A stretch of DNA of 64,000 nucleotides from Holothuria scabra (Eukaryota > Echinodermata > Holothuroidea > Aspidochirotida > Holothuriidae), in contig CM074195.1 of assembly GCA_037179385.1 (NCBI GenBank), forward strand, positions 28,414,222 to 28,478,221, in the 5' to 3' direction. Under the pieces are notes generated by a model that saw only the letters and a program-made list of their open reading frames with translations, did not search any database and was not told where the DNA came from. Each line of letters opens with the position of its first letter. The first letter of the stretch is position 1. Both the position numbers and the translations under genes were made by a program. Positions 26,501-35,800 of the stretch are shown here, in pieces.

Positions 26501-29500
26501 GGTTGTCTTGCAGAAATTTTGGTCGTCTCGGACGACTGGACGACCGCTAAAATTCATCCCTGGGAAGTCTTTAAAGATATAGTTATTTGTCTCAGACAGT
26601 TCTAATTCTCCCAACCTACATACTTCTAGCCCTTCCCACAGCTGTCAGAAACTCCTTCTCATCCACACACAATCCAACTCCTCAATTGCTTCAGGGCATA
26701 TATACTGGCAAGCAGGCAAGGCCGTAGTGTGTAATTAGGACACTCTCTTAGTGCATGCTGTGTAGCTACTCTGGATTGTTTGGTACCTTGCATTAGCAAA
26801 ATGAACCTATGAAGTCAGGGTAGCCTGTGTGTATATGTGTGTGTGTGTCAGTGACATAGCCACTGGGAGATTTTGGGGGGTTAGAGCCCCCCCCCCCCCC
26901 ATGACCCAACATTGCTATGCAAAAAACACCTAAAATAGCAGGTTTTCTCTCAGTCCTTAGACTTTCCCTTGTAACATGCTCCAACCCCCCCCCGTGACAC
27001 TGAAGCCCTCCCCATGACAAAGTCCTGGTTACACACCTGGTGTGTGTATGTCTGCAATGCTAGTTGGGGTACTCTGTAACTTAGCAAGTGATTTTGCCCG
27101 TACTTTACAGTGACTCTGACCATGTTTTCAACAAGATATCATTTGAAAATTGTGAATCATTTCAAATTGAACATGATTTCTTCTCTCTTCTGATCTCTCA
27201 GTTGTTCTTGAATGAATTAGCTAGTTTTGTTGGTGATGTCATCATTCTTGGCATTGCATTCCGACAACCATGTAAGTGGATTCCTAAAATTTGTGATGTT
27301 CAAAGTTGAACATTTTGAGCCACATTGTGGCCACAACATCTTTTCTGCAATTTTTTTGAGCAATTTTTTTTTTTTTCCCTACTCAAAACAGGGACATCTT
27401 TCACTACCTCTCATTTTGAAGAATTGAACTGAGCTTCGAGCTCATTTTCTTTGCTTCATTGGCGAGAATTCAATTTCAAAGTTAGTCAATTTGGTCCAAG
27501 ACTTTGCAATTAGTTATACGTTGTGTATATTTGATATGTATCAAAAAATTTTGTTAGTCAGCTGCTTACCCATGAACATTTGTTTATTTCATTGACTTAA
27601 AGTTTATCCATTTTGTTTTGTGGTACTAGGGTCTTTGCAAATTGCTTTATGAATTTTCATACTTCTCTCTTTCTTTTCCCCAGCTTGCAATATTTGAAAT
27701 TTTTTCAATACTTACGGATATAATCATCCTGGCTACTGCTTACCCTCCTAGATTTTGTGGTAAGATGTTATGTTTTGGAATCAAGAAATTGTTAGCTTTT
27801 GGAAGCTAAATCCCTCTACAAGCTGAAGGCCATGATCAAATTGTAACTTCAATGCAATAGGCAATTTACTCTCTGTAGATCCAGTTGGTTATCATTTTGA
27901 GGGTGCTCTATGTAGGTGGCGCTTCGTAGGAATGGGGCTATACTACACTACAGCATGGATAAATCAGAAACAGTATAGACAGTCTTCTTTGTTTGTACTC
28001 ATTTGGCTCTCTAGATGCAATATATCTGGATAACTTAATATCCAATACAGAATAAAGAAGCATAGCACTGCAAAATTGTTCCACACTGTTAGGTAACACA
28101 AAACCAAATGGGGGTCAGTGTGGGGTTAGGGAGGGGTTAGGGTTAGGTCTTTTTAAGGCTTAGGTCAGGGTCAGGGATTGGGGCTAGCATTAATTTAGTG
28201 CTCTTAAGGTTTTGTGTCACCTTTACCTTCATAAAAATCCAAGTCTGTTTCCCTCCTTACTTATCTCCTATCTCCTGATGTATACCATATACACCTAGAA
28301 GAGCTACCATGGTACTAGTTAATTTGCTAAACAGTAAGTATAGGTCTTAATGGTATACATAAGTTGATGGGAGGTAAGTGTCACCCCTCACAAAACTCCC
28401 AAATGCAAGAAGTTTCCATATGAGCCAAAGGGGAAACTTGTTTAAAGCAGTTACATTTTAAACAGTGGGGTCTGACAGACAAATTTCTGGTCAGCTACTG
28501 TATCATGCCACATGAGCCTGAGGTAAAAATTTGTTTTTTGAAATTACACGTAAAAAAGTATGTAACTGAAATTGTTATATAACACTCCTACCGGAGCAGG
28601 TTGTTGTCTAGGAAAGTAACCATATTAAATTATGTTTGAGTGGTATAATTATATCCTATTTCAAAATGTAAGACTGGTAATGAAAAGACAAAGGTTTTTA
28701 TTGTTGGCCCATTCATTAACCAATAGCAAATTCTTGTAAATTATACCCAAACAGTGGTACCTCTGCAGTCCCTGACCTTCATGTTCTTATTTTTTTGTTT
28801 TTGTTTTTTTTTTGTTTTTTTGTTTTTTTTCTCATGTAAGAGCACGTGTGTTGGTGGCAGAATCTATGTGGGAATTTTTTTGCCCTTTTGGCATCCCTCA
28901 AACTTACAACCACTGCTTAATCATATCTTTTATTTTTGCTCAAGTCTTCGAAGTTTTTAATGGTTTTAGTACCACCTGAAATCTAGCCTTACCATCCTGG
29001 GAAGAAAAGGTAGTCATTGTTTACCTGGGGGAGAACAGAGGATGTAAAGGGGATGGTTTTGAGTCAATAATGGGTTGGTCTGGCATCAAAGGGGAATGGG
29101 TAAGATCTCCTATTGTTGCGATGGTCATACTTTTAATCCCATTATTGGTAATATGAAGAATAATAGGGATTGTGGAGAAATTTTGAAATGGACATGATTA
29201 CATTATGCCCTGAATCATAGCTGTAGAAAGGTTTAATGGTTGAGTTTGAAATAAATTGTGGAAATTATTCTTATTGGAAAAGGCCATATCAAAACTAAAG
29301 GTTCATGTCATTCTCTCAATGTCAAACACAAATGTGTTTCGTGTGCCAACCATCTCTGCCAATCTGCCCAGGAGTATTAAGTAAGGAGCATTAGTTAAAA
29401 CCCTCTTACACGGTTCTCACAGTCATGGAAAACCTTGGAGAGTCACCAGTATTTGGAAAATAATTCCAAGGCCCTGGAAAAGTCTTGAAATTCTGGAAAA

Positions 29501-32500
29501 TTGTGTTAAGTCTTAGAAAGGTCAAGGAATTTTTCACAAAGTGACATATCTCCATTCTCCCTTAAAATATTAAATATTAAAAGTGTATCCTTTGTTGTTA
29601 CAACAAACAATACAATTCTACTCACCCCAAATTTAATTAGGCCTGCTTGCTGAAAATTACGGTTTGCAAGTATCCTTGTCATAGAATTTTTTCGTTTGAT
29701 CTTGGGGTACTGTGTGAAATTAGCCTAGCATTTAAAGGTAGTGTGACATGTCACACGACTCTACTTGGCAGTTATGTAGTGAACTGTTTTAAGGAAAAGT
29801 CTATGGAATTATTTCAATATCTTTTACGGTTCTCCAGATTTACCTCTTCAAAGTTTGAATGATTCTGAAAAAATTGTTGCTTATGGAAAATCATTATGTG
29901 GAGTGTTGCATAGTGTTGATATTTCTTTAATAACCCTATAAAAATTATTCTTTAATTACTCATCAGATTGTTTATGCTTTGGTAATTGATACTGATGATT
30001 TTCAAGGACACAATTTAGACTTCCAAAATAAAGCCCTCAGGGTAAACAAACGTTACAGCTGTCATTGAAATGAAGATTGTAAAAACAAAGGATAACATTA
30101 GCCATATATGGTATGTTCCTCACATGACATCACAAGATGTGCATATTGGGTTCATATTTCTTTTTTGATCAAGTGAAAATTAGAAATTGTCCTGTAAAAT
30201 GGTCAATTTTCAACAAACTTTGTTGGAAATTGTGGCTGTTTTCATGGTTTGTAATGCTTTTTATATCCATTACCCAATTTTGTCATTTTCATGTAACACT
30301 ACCTTTAAAGGAAAAGTGACATTTAAGCAAAATGGCCTAACCTCACTTGGCAGTTATGGGGTGAACATTTCTCAGGGAAAATCTGTTGGATTTATTTCAG
30401 TATCTTGTATGGTTCTCCAGAAAGGCCTCTTCAAAGTTCAGTTGTTTCTGAAGCAACTTGTTGCTTGTGCAAAAATAATTACGTAGAGTGTTGCACAGTG
30501 TTGACATTTCTTTTGTTAACTCTATATTAATTATATCTTAATTACTCATCAGATAGTTTATTGTTTGGTAATTGAAATTGATGTTTTTGGAGGACAAAAT
30601 TTAAACTTTCAAAGTAAAACTCTCAGGACAAAGTAATGTGACAACTGCCCTTAAAATGAAGATTGTAAAAACAAAGGATAACATGCCATGTGTGGTATGT
30701 CCCTCTCATGACACAACAAGATTTGCATATTGAACTCCTGTAATGATTAAGTGCAAATTAGAAAATTGCCTCGTAAAATGGTCAATTTTTGGCAGATTTT
30801 GATGGAAATTGTGGTTTGGTTTTTAATGCATCAAATTTTGTCATTTTCATGTCACACAACCTCTATTAAAAAGTGGAAGTCTCGTTTGTAGCAGACCAAT
30901 AGATGGTGTGTAGGATGCAAGAGGGTTTTGAAAAAGTTTAATGTCTTTGAATTAGATCTATTGTACGTGGGGGGTTTCTTGTGATTAATGGGACATGATA
31001 TCAGAGGTCTCTTTTATTGTTCATGCACTATGGAACAGCTGTAACAGCCCATTTTTGAAGTTGTTAAGGGTTAGAGGGTTGAAGTTTGGAAGGCCGATGT
31101 CATTAAAAATTTAGGTGTTTTTTCTGACTGTTCATTAAATTTTGAAAACATATTACAACAAAGATAAGAGCTGCTAATCACAACATCCACAACATAAAAA
31201 AAATATTGAAGTATCTCTCTAAAGATGCCATCGTAATGCAAATTCATGGGTTGGTGTTTTCTCACCTTGATTACTGTAACAGCCTCTTGTATGGCTTGTC
31301 CAAAAGCAATGTCAGAGATTGTAGAAAGTTCAAAATTTTGCTGCAAGAGTGTTAAGTGGTATCAATTATCACCAACACATTACCCCTACTTTAAGAAGGT
31401 TGCACTGTCTACCAGTTGAGCACAGAATAAAGTTCAAAATTCTCCTTCTAGCGTACAACTCATGTTGTAAGCAGGTTCCCTCTTATCTTCGTGATGTGTG
31501 TATTGTTCAGGCTCCTTCTTACAACTTAAGAAGGTCTATTTGTAGCGAGACAAGCCCAGTTGTTCCTTTTGTGAGACATAGCAATTTGGGTCGAAGGGCG
31601 TTTGCTTTTAGTTGCCCTGTTGTGGAATACTCTCCCTCTTAGTGTTATTGTTAGTCCGTATCTCTTGAATTGTTTAAGGTAAATTTGAAAACGTGTTTTT
31701 TTGCCTGGCTTTTCTTAAGGTGTTGTAAAGCGCAACTGAACATTTTATGGTAGTGCGCTGTATAAGTTTATGTAATAATAATAATAATGATAATATTTCA
31801 TTTACTTCATTCTCTTTTGCAGGTAGTGGAGTGCAGTGCGGTGCCCAGAGGTTTGGTGCAGCGTATCCTTTTAGGAATTCATGTCATTCAATTGGTTGTG
31901 AATTTGTTCTTTTAGATCAAAACATAGTTTTTCAGATCAAGGTGGAAGATGGAAATTGGACCACAGAAATTGACTTTCAATCTTTCCAAGATACAGTTTG
32001 GTGAAATTTGACATACAGAAGACATATTTTGTGTTTATCGTGCATTCATGTCTGCTGCCCTCTTTATAACGTGAACTGGAAGTATAGAGGTCTCACACCC
32101 CACCAATTCCATCATTGACTAACACACTAAATTAGCTCCTTTTCGAGGCCCCTGCAGCCTTGTCAAAGTTCACAGCTCTTTTGAGATCCAATCACTTGAA
32201 AGCTGACAAGTTTGCCCATCATGGCAATGCAAAATTTCCGTACCATGACTGTTAAAATTTTGAGCTAGAAGGACTTGAGGTTTTTGTAGGGCACAACCAC
32301 CCCTATCCTCTTCACCATATAGGACAACCTCTGACATTTGACAGGAATTTTTTAAACACTCTAAATCACCATCAATCTTACCCAGATTTTCAACATCGAC
32401 ACTTTTTCAAATTCATGGACTTTCATTTACCAGCTGGCAGGTTTTCCTGTCAAAATTTGGTCCAAACCAGAGTTAAAATAACTACTTCCTTGAGGGTGAA

Positions 32501-32898
32501 CACTTAAAGCTCAAGAACACTACCCTTATGGAGTAGCGAGACCATAGGTTGTGTTTATAACTGTCTAGTGCCACAATGTTAGTCAAGAATGATTTTTAAT
32601 ACTGTAGAATTCATTTAAGATTGCTGCCCTCTATTTTCTTCACTCAAGACACATTTTATCCTTGACAATTTTCCACAGCATGTGCATCATTCATCTCTTT
32701 CTGAAGCCATTCATAGTTTTCTTCCTCATTCGTGAATACAGAAAACGGGGCGGTGACTATAGCCTGAACTTCCCCAACTCTCACCCTCAAGGTGGCTACG
32801 AGAACCTGGACCAGTCTGTACCAACTAATAGCCAAGTGGACCCTCTACCTTACAATCCACAGAACCCTCCATTTGATAAACCCTATGCCCCCCAGTGA
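8490..32898 (+). CDS. AGTRAP: AGTRAP (ATRAP)-like four-TM membrane protein, spliced gene span
   Basis: Small polytopic membrane protein; in vertebrates it binds the AT1 angiotensin receptor tail and promotes its internalisation. The match rests on my memory of the human protein: human ..LLTTWG.. aligns with ..ILTTWA.., RFGVGMAILSLLLKP with RFGAAMCIIHLFLKP, and the following (R)ERGG with RKRGG. Joining 8490-8528, 17003-17037, 23138-23246, one of 27202-27271 or 27684-27759, 31823-31862 and 32679-32898 keeps one frame with GT/AG at every junction, giving 170 or 172 residues (human 159). There are four hydrophobic segments: exons 2-3, late exon 3, exon 4, and exons 5-6, followed by a hydrophilic proline/asparagine-rich tail. 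Introns are about 8.5, 6.1, 4.0, 4.1 and 0.8 kb. Invertebrates may have no AT1 receptor, so the ancestral partner is unknown. The family call is confident; 5' UTR, promoter and polyadenylation site were not identified. Confidence 0.88.
13551..13612 (+). repeat. L2/CR1-type LINE 3' tail fragment
   Basis: AAGTGCTTTGAGAC, then AAGGCGCTATATAAA, then an ATTATTATTAT microsatellite end. This is the usual terminus of L2/CR1-type retrotransposons and the SINEs that borrow it. Confidence 0.65.
13637..13726 (+). repeat. tRNA-like SINE head, second type
   Basis: TGGCTGAGTGGATAAAGGCG (A-box, Ser/Leu-tRNA-like with a long variable region) and GGAGTTCAATTCCTGG (B-box). The acceptor stem does not pair, so it is more likely a SINE or tRNA pseudogene than a working tRNA. 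Confidence 0.55.
14701..14943 (-). repeat. tRNA-derived SINE, near full length, reversed
   Basis: Read on the minus strand: TGCATGGTCAAGTGGTTAGA, GGTCTGGGGTTCAACTC, the common body and CTAACTAACT. Same family as 278-511. Confidence 0.7.
14944..17002. other. AGTRAP intron 1, last part
   Basis: No exon or repeat family recognised. It ends in a T-rich tract leading to the exon 2 acceptor. Confidence 0.45.
17003..17037 (+). CDS. AGTRAP: AGTRAP exon 2 (first half of TM1)
   Basis: A 35-base exon after a long T-rich tract and TTTCAG, ending with donor GTGAGT. It encodes VIVIVQFILTT plus the first two bases of the TGG tryptophan codon completed by exon 3. The TTW motif matches human LLTTWG at the same place. 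Phase 0 in, phase 2 out. A TIR element begins about 20 bases after its donor. Confidence 0.85.
17056..17489. mobile_element. TIR element (MITE) just after exon 2
   Basis: Inverted ends: GCCTGGTCACATTACAGCAA with TTTCGGATCGGAT at left, and ATCCGATATTGCTGAAG with TGTGACCTGGGC at right. A diverged copy covers about 61,690-62,115. The target duplication is not clear. Confidence 0.65.
17931..18526. mobile_element. hAT-type MITE with 8-bp target duplication
   Basis: Ends CAGGCTTGGG.. and ..CCCAAAGCCTG are inverted repeats. They are flanked on both sides by TGCTCCTG (17923-17930 and 18527-18534). The interior is mostly runs of AATCG/ATCATAATCG-type units in both orientations. 8-bp duplications and CAG-type ends fit the hAT superfamily; no transposase seen. 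Confidence 0.85.
18535..19464. other. AGTRAP intron 2, non-genic stretch
   Basis: Only a 24-bp tandem pair (CTTTGCTTCTNATCTTCAGT units, about 19,337-19,381) was noticed. Confidence 0.45.
19465..19823. mobile_element. Putative short TIR element
   Basis: Left CCCTTTACT and right AGTAAAGGG are inverted, each bordered by TA. Near the left end is a 7-bp hairpin TGGGTCC-TTTT-GGACCCA. Short ends make this tentative. Confidence 0.4.
20022..22594. mobile_element. hAT-type element with 8-bp target duplication, host of a nested element
   Basis: Ends TAGGGATGCACCGGA and TCCGGTGCATCCCTA are perfect inverted repeats. GGTGAGGT flanks both sides (20014-20021, 22595-22602). Subterminal regions are dense in CCGGCCGGAACCGGA-type motifs. 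A second element occupies 20742-21886. No transposase recognised. Confidence 0.88.
20742..21886. mobile_element. Nested TIR element (ACCGATTA family), copy 1
   Basis: Ends TAGTGGTCTACCGAT and the complement of ..ATCGATCGAACACTA, flanked by AACATATT and ATCATATT (one mismatch in 8). Inner repeats of AATCGGC(C)CGATG and TTACCGATTATT. Shares its interior with the copy at 24,661. Confidence 0.7.
23138..23246 (+). CDS. AGTRAP: AGTRAP exon 3 (rest of TM1, TM2)
   Basis: 109 bases between TTCCACAG and donor GTGAGT. It completes the tryptophan and encodes 36 residues from ALIGGFGNAF through MNLVLILTGLWAIGV to SVESIAM. This corresponds to the human stretch with ANFTILALGVWAV and DSIDAISM. The second membrane segment ends before a short polar loop (PQSVES). 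The exon ends in phase 0, just before the alternative exon pair. Confidence 0.93.
23972..26562. mobile_element. TIR element in AGTRAP intron 3, host of a nested element
   Basis: Left CAGGGATGATTTTTA and right TAAAATTCATCCCTG are inverted, each bordered by GGAAG. Subterminal GTTGTCCTCC-type motifs lie on the left and GGACGACTGGACGACC on the right. It contains the second ACCGATTA-family copy. Confidence 0.7.
24661..26167. mobile_element. Nested TIR element (ACCGATTA family), copy 2
   Basis: Aligns with 20742-21886: GATTATGCTATAAT, AACAATCGGCCCGATGCC, GATTATTAGAAAGAGGGAA, CTATATAAGC and CTCGTTTTGG recur in order. It is about 360 bases longer, with extra sequence around 25,330-25,760, and its right end is decayed. 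Confidence 0.7.
26782..27090 (+). repeat. AGGTCA-family repeat fragment split by a MITE
   Basis: TGGTACCTTGCATTAGCAAA, ATGAACCTATGAAGTCAGG and a (GT)n tract match the 5' end of the family at 5955. After the MITE it resumes with TGCTAGTTGGGGTACTCTGT. It is cut off before the AGGTCA blocks and ends about 110 bases before exon 4a. Confidence 0.65.
26849..27039. mobile_element. hAT-type MITE upstream of exon 4a
   Basis: CAGTGACATAGCCACTGG at left and CCTGGTTACACACCTG at right are imperfect inverted ends. Both flanks are GTGTGTGT, but within a GT tract. The interior (CCATGACCCAAC, CCTAAAATAGCA) matches the element at 44,168. Confidence 0.7.
27202..27271 (+). CDS. AGTRAP: AGTRAP exon 4a (alternative TM3 exon)
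   Basis: A 70-base exon after TGATCTCTCAG with donor GTAAGT. It encodes LFLNELASFVGDVIILGIAF then RQP, plus the first base of a codon. Joined to exon 5, this base gives Cys and the chain continues SGVQCGAQRFGAA. Same phases (0 in, 1 out) and same role as exon 4b at 27684. Shared positions include the initial L, the E of NEL/FEI, and D-(V/I)-I-I-L in the membrane core. Splicing 4a onto 4b gives TCT TGC AAT ATT TGA, an immediate stop, so the two cannot be used together. Codon pattern, flanking sites and hydrophobicity argue that it is functional rather than a relic; a decayed duplicate remains possible. Confidence 0.82.
27684..27759 (+). CDS. AGTRAP: AGTRAP exon 4b (alternative TM3 exon)
   Basis: A 76-base exon after a pyrimidine tract ending CCCCAG, with donor GTAAGA. 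It encodes LAIFEIFSILTDIIILATAY then PPRFC, plus one base that makes Gly with exon 5. Human AGTRAP has LDIVHISIFYPR at the corresponding place, so the (A/F)-Y-P ending makes 4b the closer match to the vertebrate exon. It lies 412 bases after exon 4a, a much shorter gap than the other introns around it. Two residues longer than 4a, in the loop after TM3. Confidence 0.9.
27760..29731. other. AGTRAP intron 4, non-genic stretch
   Basis: Includes (GGTTAGG)-like text at about 28,113-28,150 and a T-rich run at 28,790-28,830. No third alternative exon recognised. Confidence 0.45.
29736..30304. mobile_element. TTAA-flanked TIR element, tandem copy 1
   Basis: Flanked by TTAA (29732-29735, 30305-30308). 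Ends AGGTAGTGTGACAT and ATGTAACACTACCT are inverted. TTAA duplication suggests a piggyBac-type MITE. Copy 2 follows directly and shares the middle TTAA. Confidence 0.78.
30309..30865. mobile_element. TTAA-flanked TIR element, tandem copy 2
   Basis: Collinear with 29736-30304 throughout (CTTGGCAGTTATG, GGTTCTCCAGA, TTAATTACTCATCAGAT, AAAACAAAGGATAACAT). Bordered on the right by TTAA at 30866-30869. Its ends are more decayed than those of copy 1. Confidence 0.75.
31075..31795 (+). mobile_element. L2/CR1-type non-LTR retrotransposon, 3' fragment
   Basis: The 3' end of a reverse-transcriptase reading frame, broken by frameshifts and stops. Visible pieces are FSHLDYCNSLLYGLSKSNV in one frame and TPTLRRLHCLPVEHRIKFKI then LGRRAFAFSCPVVE in another. 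The tail (GTAAAGCGCAACTGA, GCGCTGTATAAGTTTATG) ends in an ATAATAATAATAATG microsatellite, as in L2/CR1 elements. 5'-truncated and inactive. Confidence 0.82.
31823..31862 (+). CDS. AGTRAP: AGTRAP exon 5
   Basis: A 40-base exon after TTCTCTTTTGCAG, ending at donor GTATCC, which is weaker than the other donors. It encodes SGVQCGAQRFGA and two bases of an Ala codon completed by exon 6. RFG aligns with RFG in human AGTRAP. Phase 1 in, phase 2 out. An L2/CR1 retrotransposon fragment ends about 30 bases before the exon, so the branch region is probably repeat-derived. Confidence 0.85.
32679..32898 (+). CDS. AGTRAP: AGTRAP exon 6 (TM4, cytosolic tail, stop)
   Basis: Follows TTTTCCACAG. It completes Ala and encodes MCIIHLFLKPFIVFFLIREY then RKRGGDY, aligning with human LLLKPLSCCFVYHMYRERGG. 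A hydrophilic tail of about 50 residues follows, rich in P, N, Q and Y, with a possible tyrosine sorting motif (YENL) and a short stretch DPLPYNP. It ends YAPQ then TGA at 32896-32898. An ATTAAA at 33143 is the nearest possible polyadenylation signal, but I cannot tell whether it is used. Confidence 0.93.
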
Positions 32899-35800
32899 GT
32901 GAATGATTAGTACAGGGTAAGTTTATAAATGGAACCCATTTTACTTCTTACTGGAACTTGTTTGTAAGTAGTTTCTAAAATCACGCATCAAAAAGGATAA
33001 GGGGTTATAGGTTCATTTGACATTATTGAGGAATGGTGGCATCAAAAGTATGGTCAAATTGAACATCTGCAGTATTGCTTTCCTACTGTGCAAAAATTTT
33101 GCTTAGAAAATTAAAGGAAACTCTGAGATGGATTTTAAGTTAATTAAATAATGCATGAAATCAGATCTCACTCAAACTTCCAGATGCTTCATTCTTATGC
33201 ATATATTACATCTGTCAGCATGGTCTCTTTCTCATTTGATGAAAAAGTTGTGATTAACAGCAACCACCATCGGACACTTAAAGTGGGTATGACATGGCCA
33301 AAGTAAGTTTCTAGGTAAATATTCTTCGGGTACACCTTGACATAAAGTGAATGTTTTCTCTTCCAAATTATGTCCCCACCCCCCCCCCCCCCCCCCCAAA
33401 AGAAAAAACGTGGAATACGGTGTTAAAATCTAAAAGTGAAAAAAAAAGTGAGCATGTCTCAAGATGGTGAGGTCATTGGAGGCAAGGTTAGCAACACTGT
33501 ACCAGGGAGCTCACAATCATCGAATCGTGTGCATGGTAATGCATGTTAGAGAGTACATCGTTGCAAACACCAGTATTACGATAGCAGCGAGTGTGGCCAG
33601 TGACTACATTGTGAATTATGCATTGCGCCATGACTGCTTATTATTGGCAATAGCATCTTCACCAAACAGCTAATATACAGTAAAGATGCGCTTGTAGTGG
33701 CAAAGCCCTTCTTATGGATTGACCATACATGTTCATAGCTGTTCAGTATAGTGACCAGACTGCATCTTTCTTGCACAAAAAACAGAACTGTTTTTACACA
33801 TGTGCATATTCATGCGAACATATTGGCCAATGATATGCTGGGTGCCGATTTTGCTATGCCCCCTCCCCTTGCTGCCCCCAAAATTCAAGTAAACATTGAC
33901 ACCCTAAGATGCCCTTAGCTAATTTTTCTAGTGAAACATTCTTAACTAAGTTCTCCCCTAGTAGGTTTTTCTTTGTATCTCTTTCAGAGTGGAACTTGTT
34001 TGAAATGTGCACCCCCACCCCCCTCAATAGAAAGAGTGTTTCTGAAATACATCTGATGAGAGGCACCAGGCAGTTTCCTGTTGTTGAACTTGTCTTAGGT
34101 TTATTTCATAAAGTAGCAACCCAACAAGGAAAGACAGTTGAGGTTTGAACAAAGTCTTTGTGATTTGATTGGTGGTTAGTACAATGGATGTGTTTGATTC
34201 GTCAATTAGGAAAATGGATGTATTTTATTGGCTGAGTAGGATCATGGTGTATTGAACTCATTCAAAACTTTTATTGAATGGAACAATTAATTGAATATTT
34301 TGCATTTTCTTCAAAATTTGCTTACTCTTGTCAAGATGGTTTTCATAGTTTACTAACAAATTCTTGATAAAATTGAAGGACATTAAGTTTACAAAAACTG
34401 AAAAAGTGGTGATCAAATTAATGTTCTTTCACAGCCAACAGTTTTTTTTTTTTTTTGTATCTCGATTTAAAAATGTTGGGAAACTTCAGATGTCAGAATT
34501 TTTCGTTATGAAAGAAAAAAGTTGAGATTGGAAAACATCTCAAAGGAGGAGTTAATGATAGTTGAGGGGTGGTCAGGTGATCAAGGAGGATTGTGTCACG
34601 TGGTCTGTATATAATAGATTATTTCCTTTCTCTGCTATTATAATTTTTTTTTTGTGTTGTGTGGACGTGTGATGAATGAACAGGATTGTCCTAAAATTGG
34701 TTATGGGTAAGATTCAAACTTTGTCAGTACTGAGAAATGAGAAAAACAAAGACGTTTTATATCCTTTAATAGAAGGTCATAGGACTCATCCTGGAATAAA
34801 AAAAATTGAAAAATGACACACTGATGAAAAGATGGGAAGATACATAGAGATTGGTTGATGTTACTTTTGAGAGAATAATTAATATGTTCACTTCATGGAG
34901 GAATGTTTTGGATGTAAATATGTGGATGTGGGATTTAAGAAAAGTTAAAAAAAAAAAAAGATTGGGGGGAGTAAGGAATGAGCCTGCTGACAGAAGGGGA
35001 CTGAGGTGTGTGCATTTGACCAAACTTAAAAGGATGTACAGTACTCTGTTTCTCATTGTTGAGAAAGTGAAATACTAAGTCTACCATTTCAGGCAATGGT
35101 TCTTAATATTCTCTCATAAATATTACATTAAAATGATTGAAAACGGTTTCATTCTTTTTGGAAGATTTTTGGTGTAAAATATATTTCCTAAATTACACAT
35201 GACAGGAACATCACTTTTTAGAAGGTATTCAACTGTTTCTCACCCCCTTCCCCCAATTATTTTTTATAATATACCATCAGAACTACAGTTTAAGAAGTCT
35301 GTTGCAATTCTGCGAAATTACTGAAATATGGTAGCCATCAAAGCTGGATTTGCCAGAAAGGATAAGCCAGCTATTTGGGAACTTCTTGTAACCGGTTAAA
35401 GAACTTCCATACATTGGAAAGTGTGATGTACCTCCTTTGAATTGAGACAGACACAATATCTCTTTTTAAACTAATACAAGTTTTGAAGTTGCCTGCTGGG
35501 CTGAATTTTAAAGATAAAAACTTCATTATGAATAATATCACATTGGTAAAAGATCTCATAATTTTTGGTTAATATTTAAGCTTTTAGACCAGTGCAGGAT
35601 CTGGGGGGAGTGCAGGGGTGTACACAGTACACCTCTCCTTAGCAGAGCAAAAGTTCTTCAAGTGCCAGTTCCTCTGTTGGTCCAACATCCTCTGCATTTC
35701 GTAGACTAGCACATGTGCACAAGCTTTCAATTAGAGTATCCTATGTGACAGCTGTGTCCTAGGGTCTGCACCACTCATGAAGTTGCAAATATTTTTCTTT

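Noticed and set aside
31349..31642. Separate protein-coding gene (97-codon frame)
   Set aside because: It is the C-terminal end of an L2/CR1-type retrotransposon reading frame, broken upstream by frameshifts.
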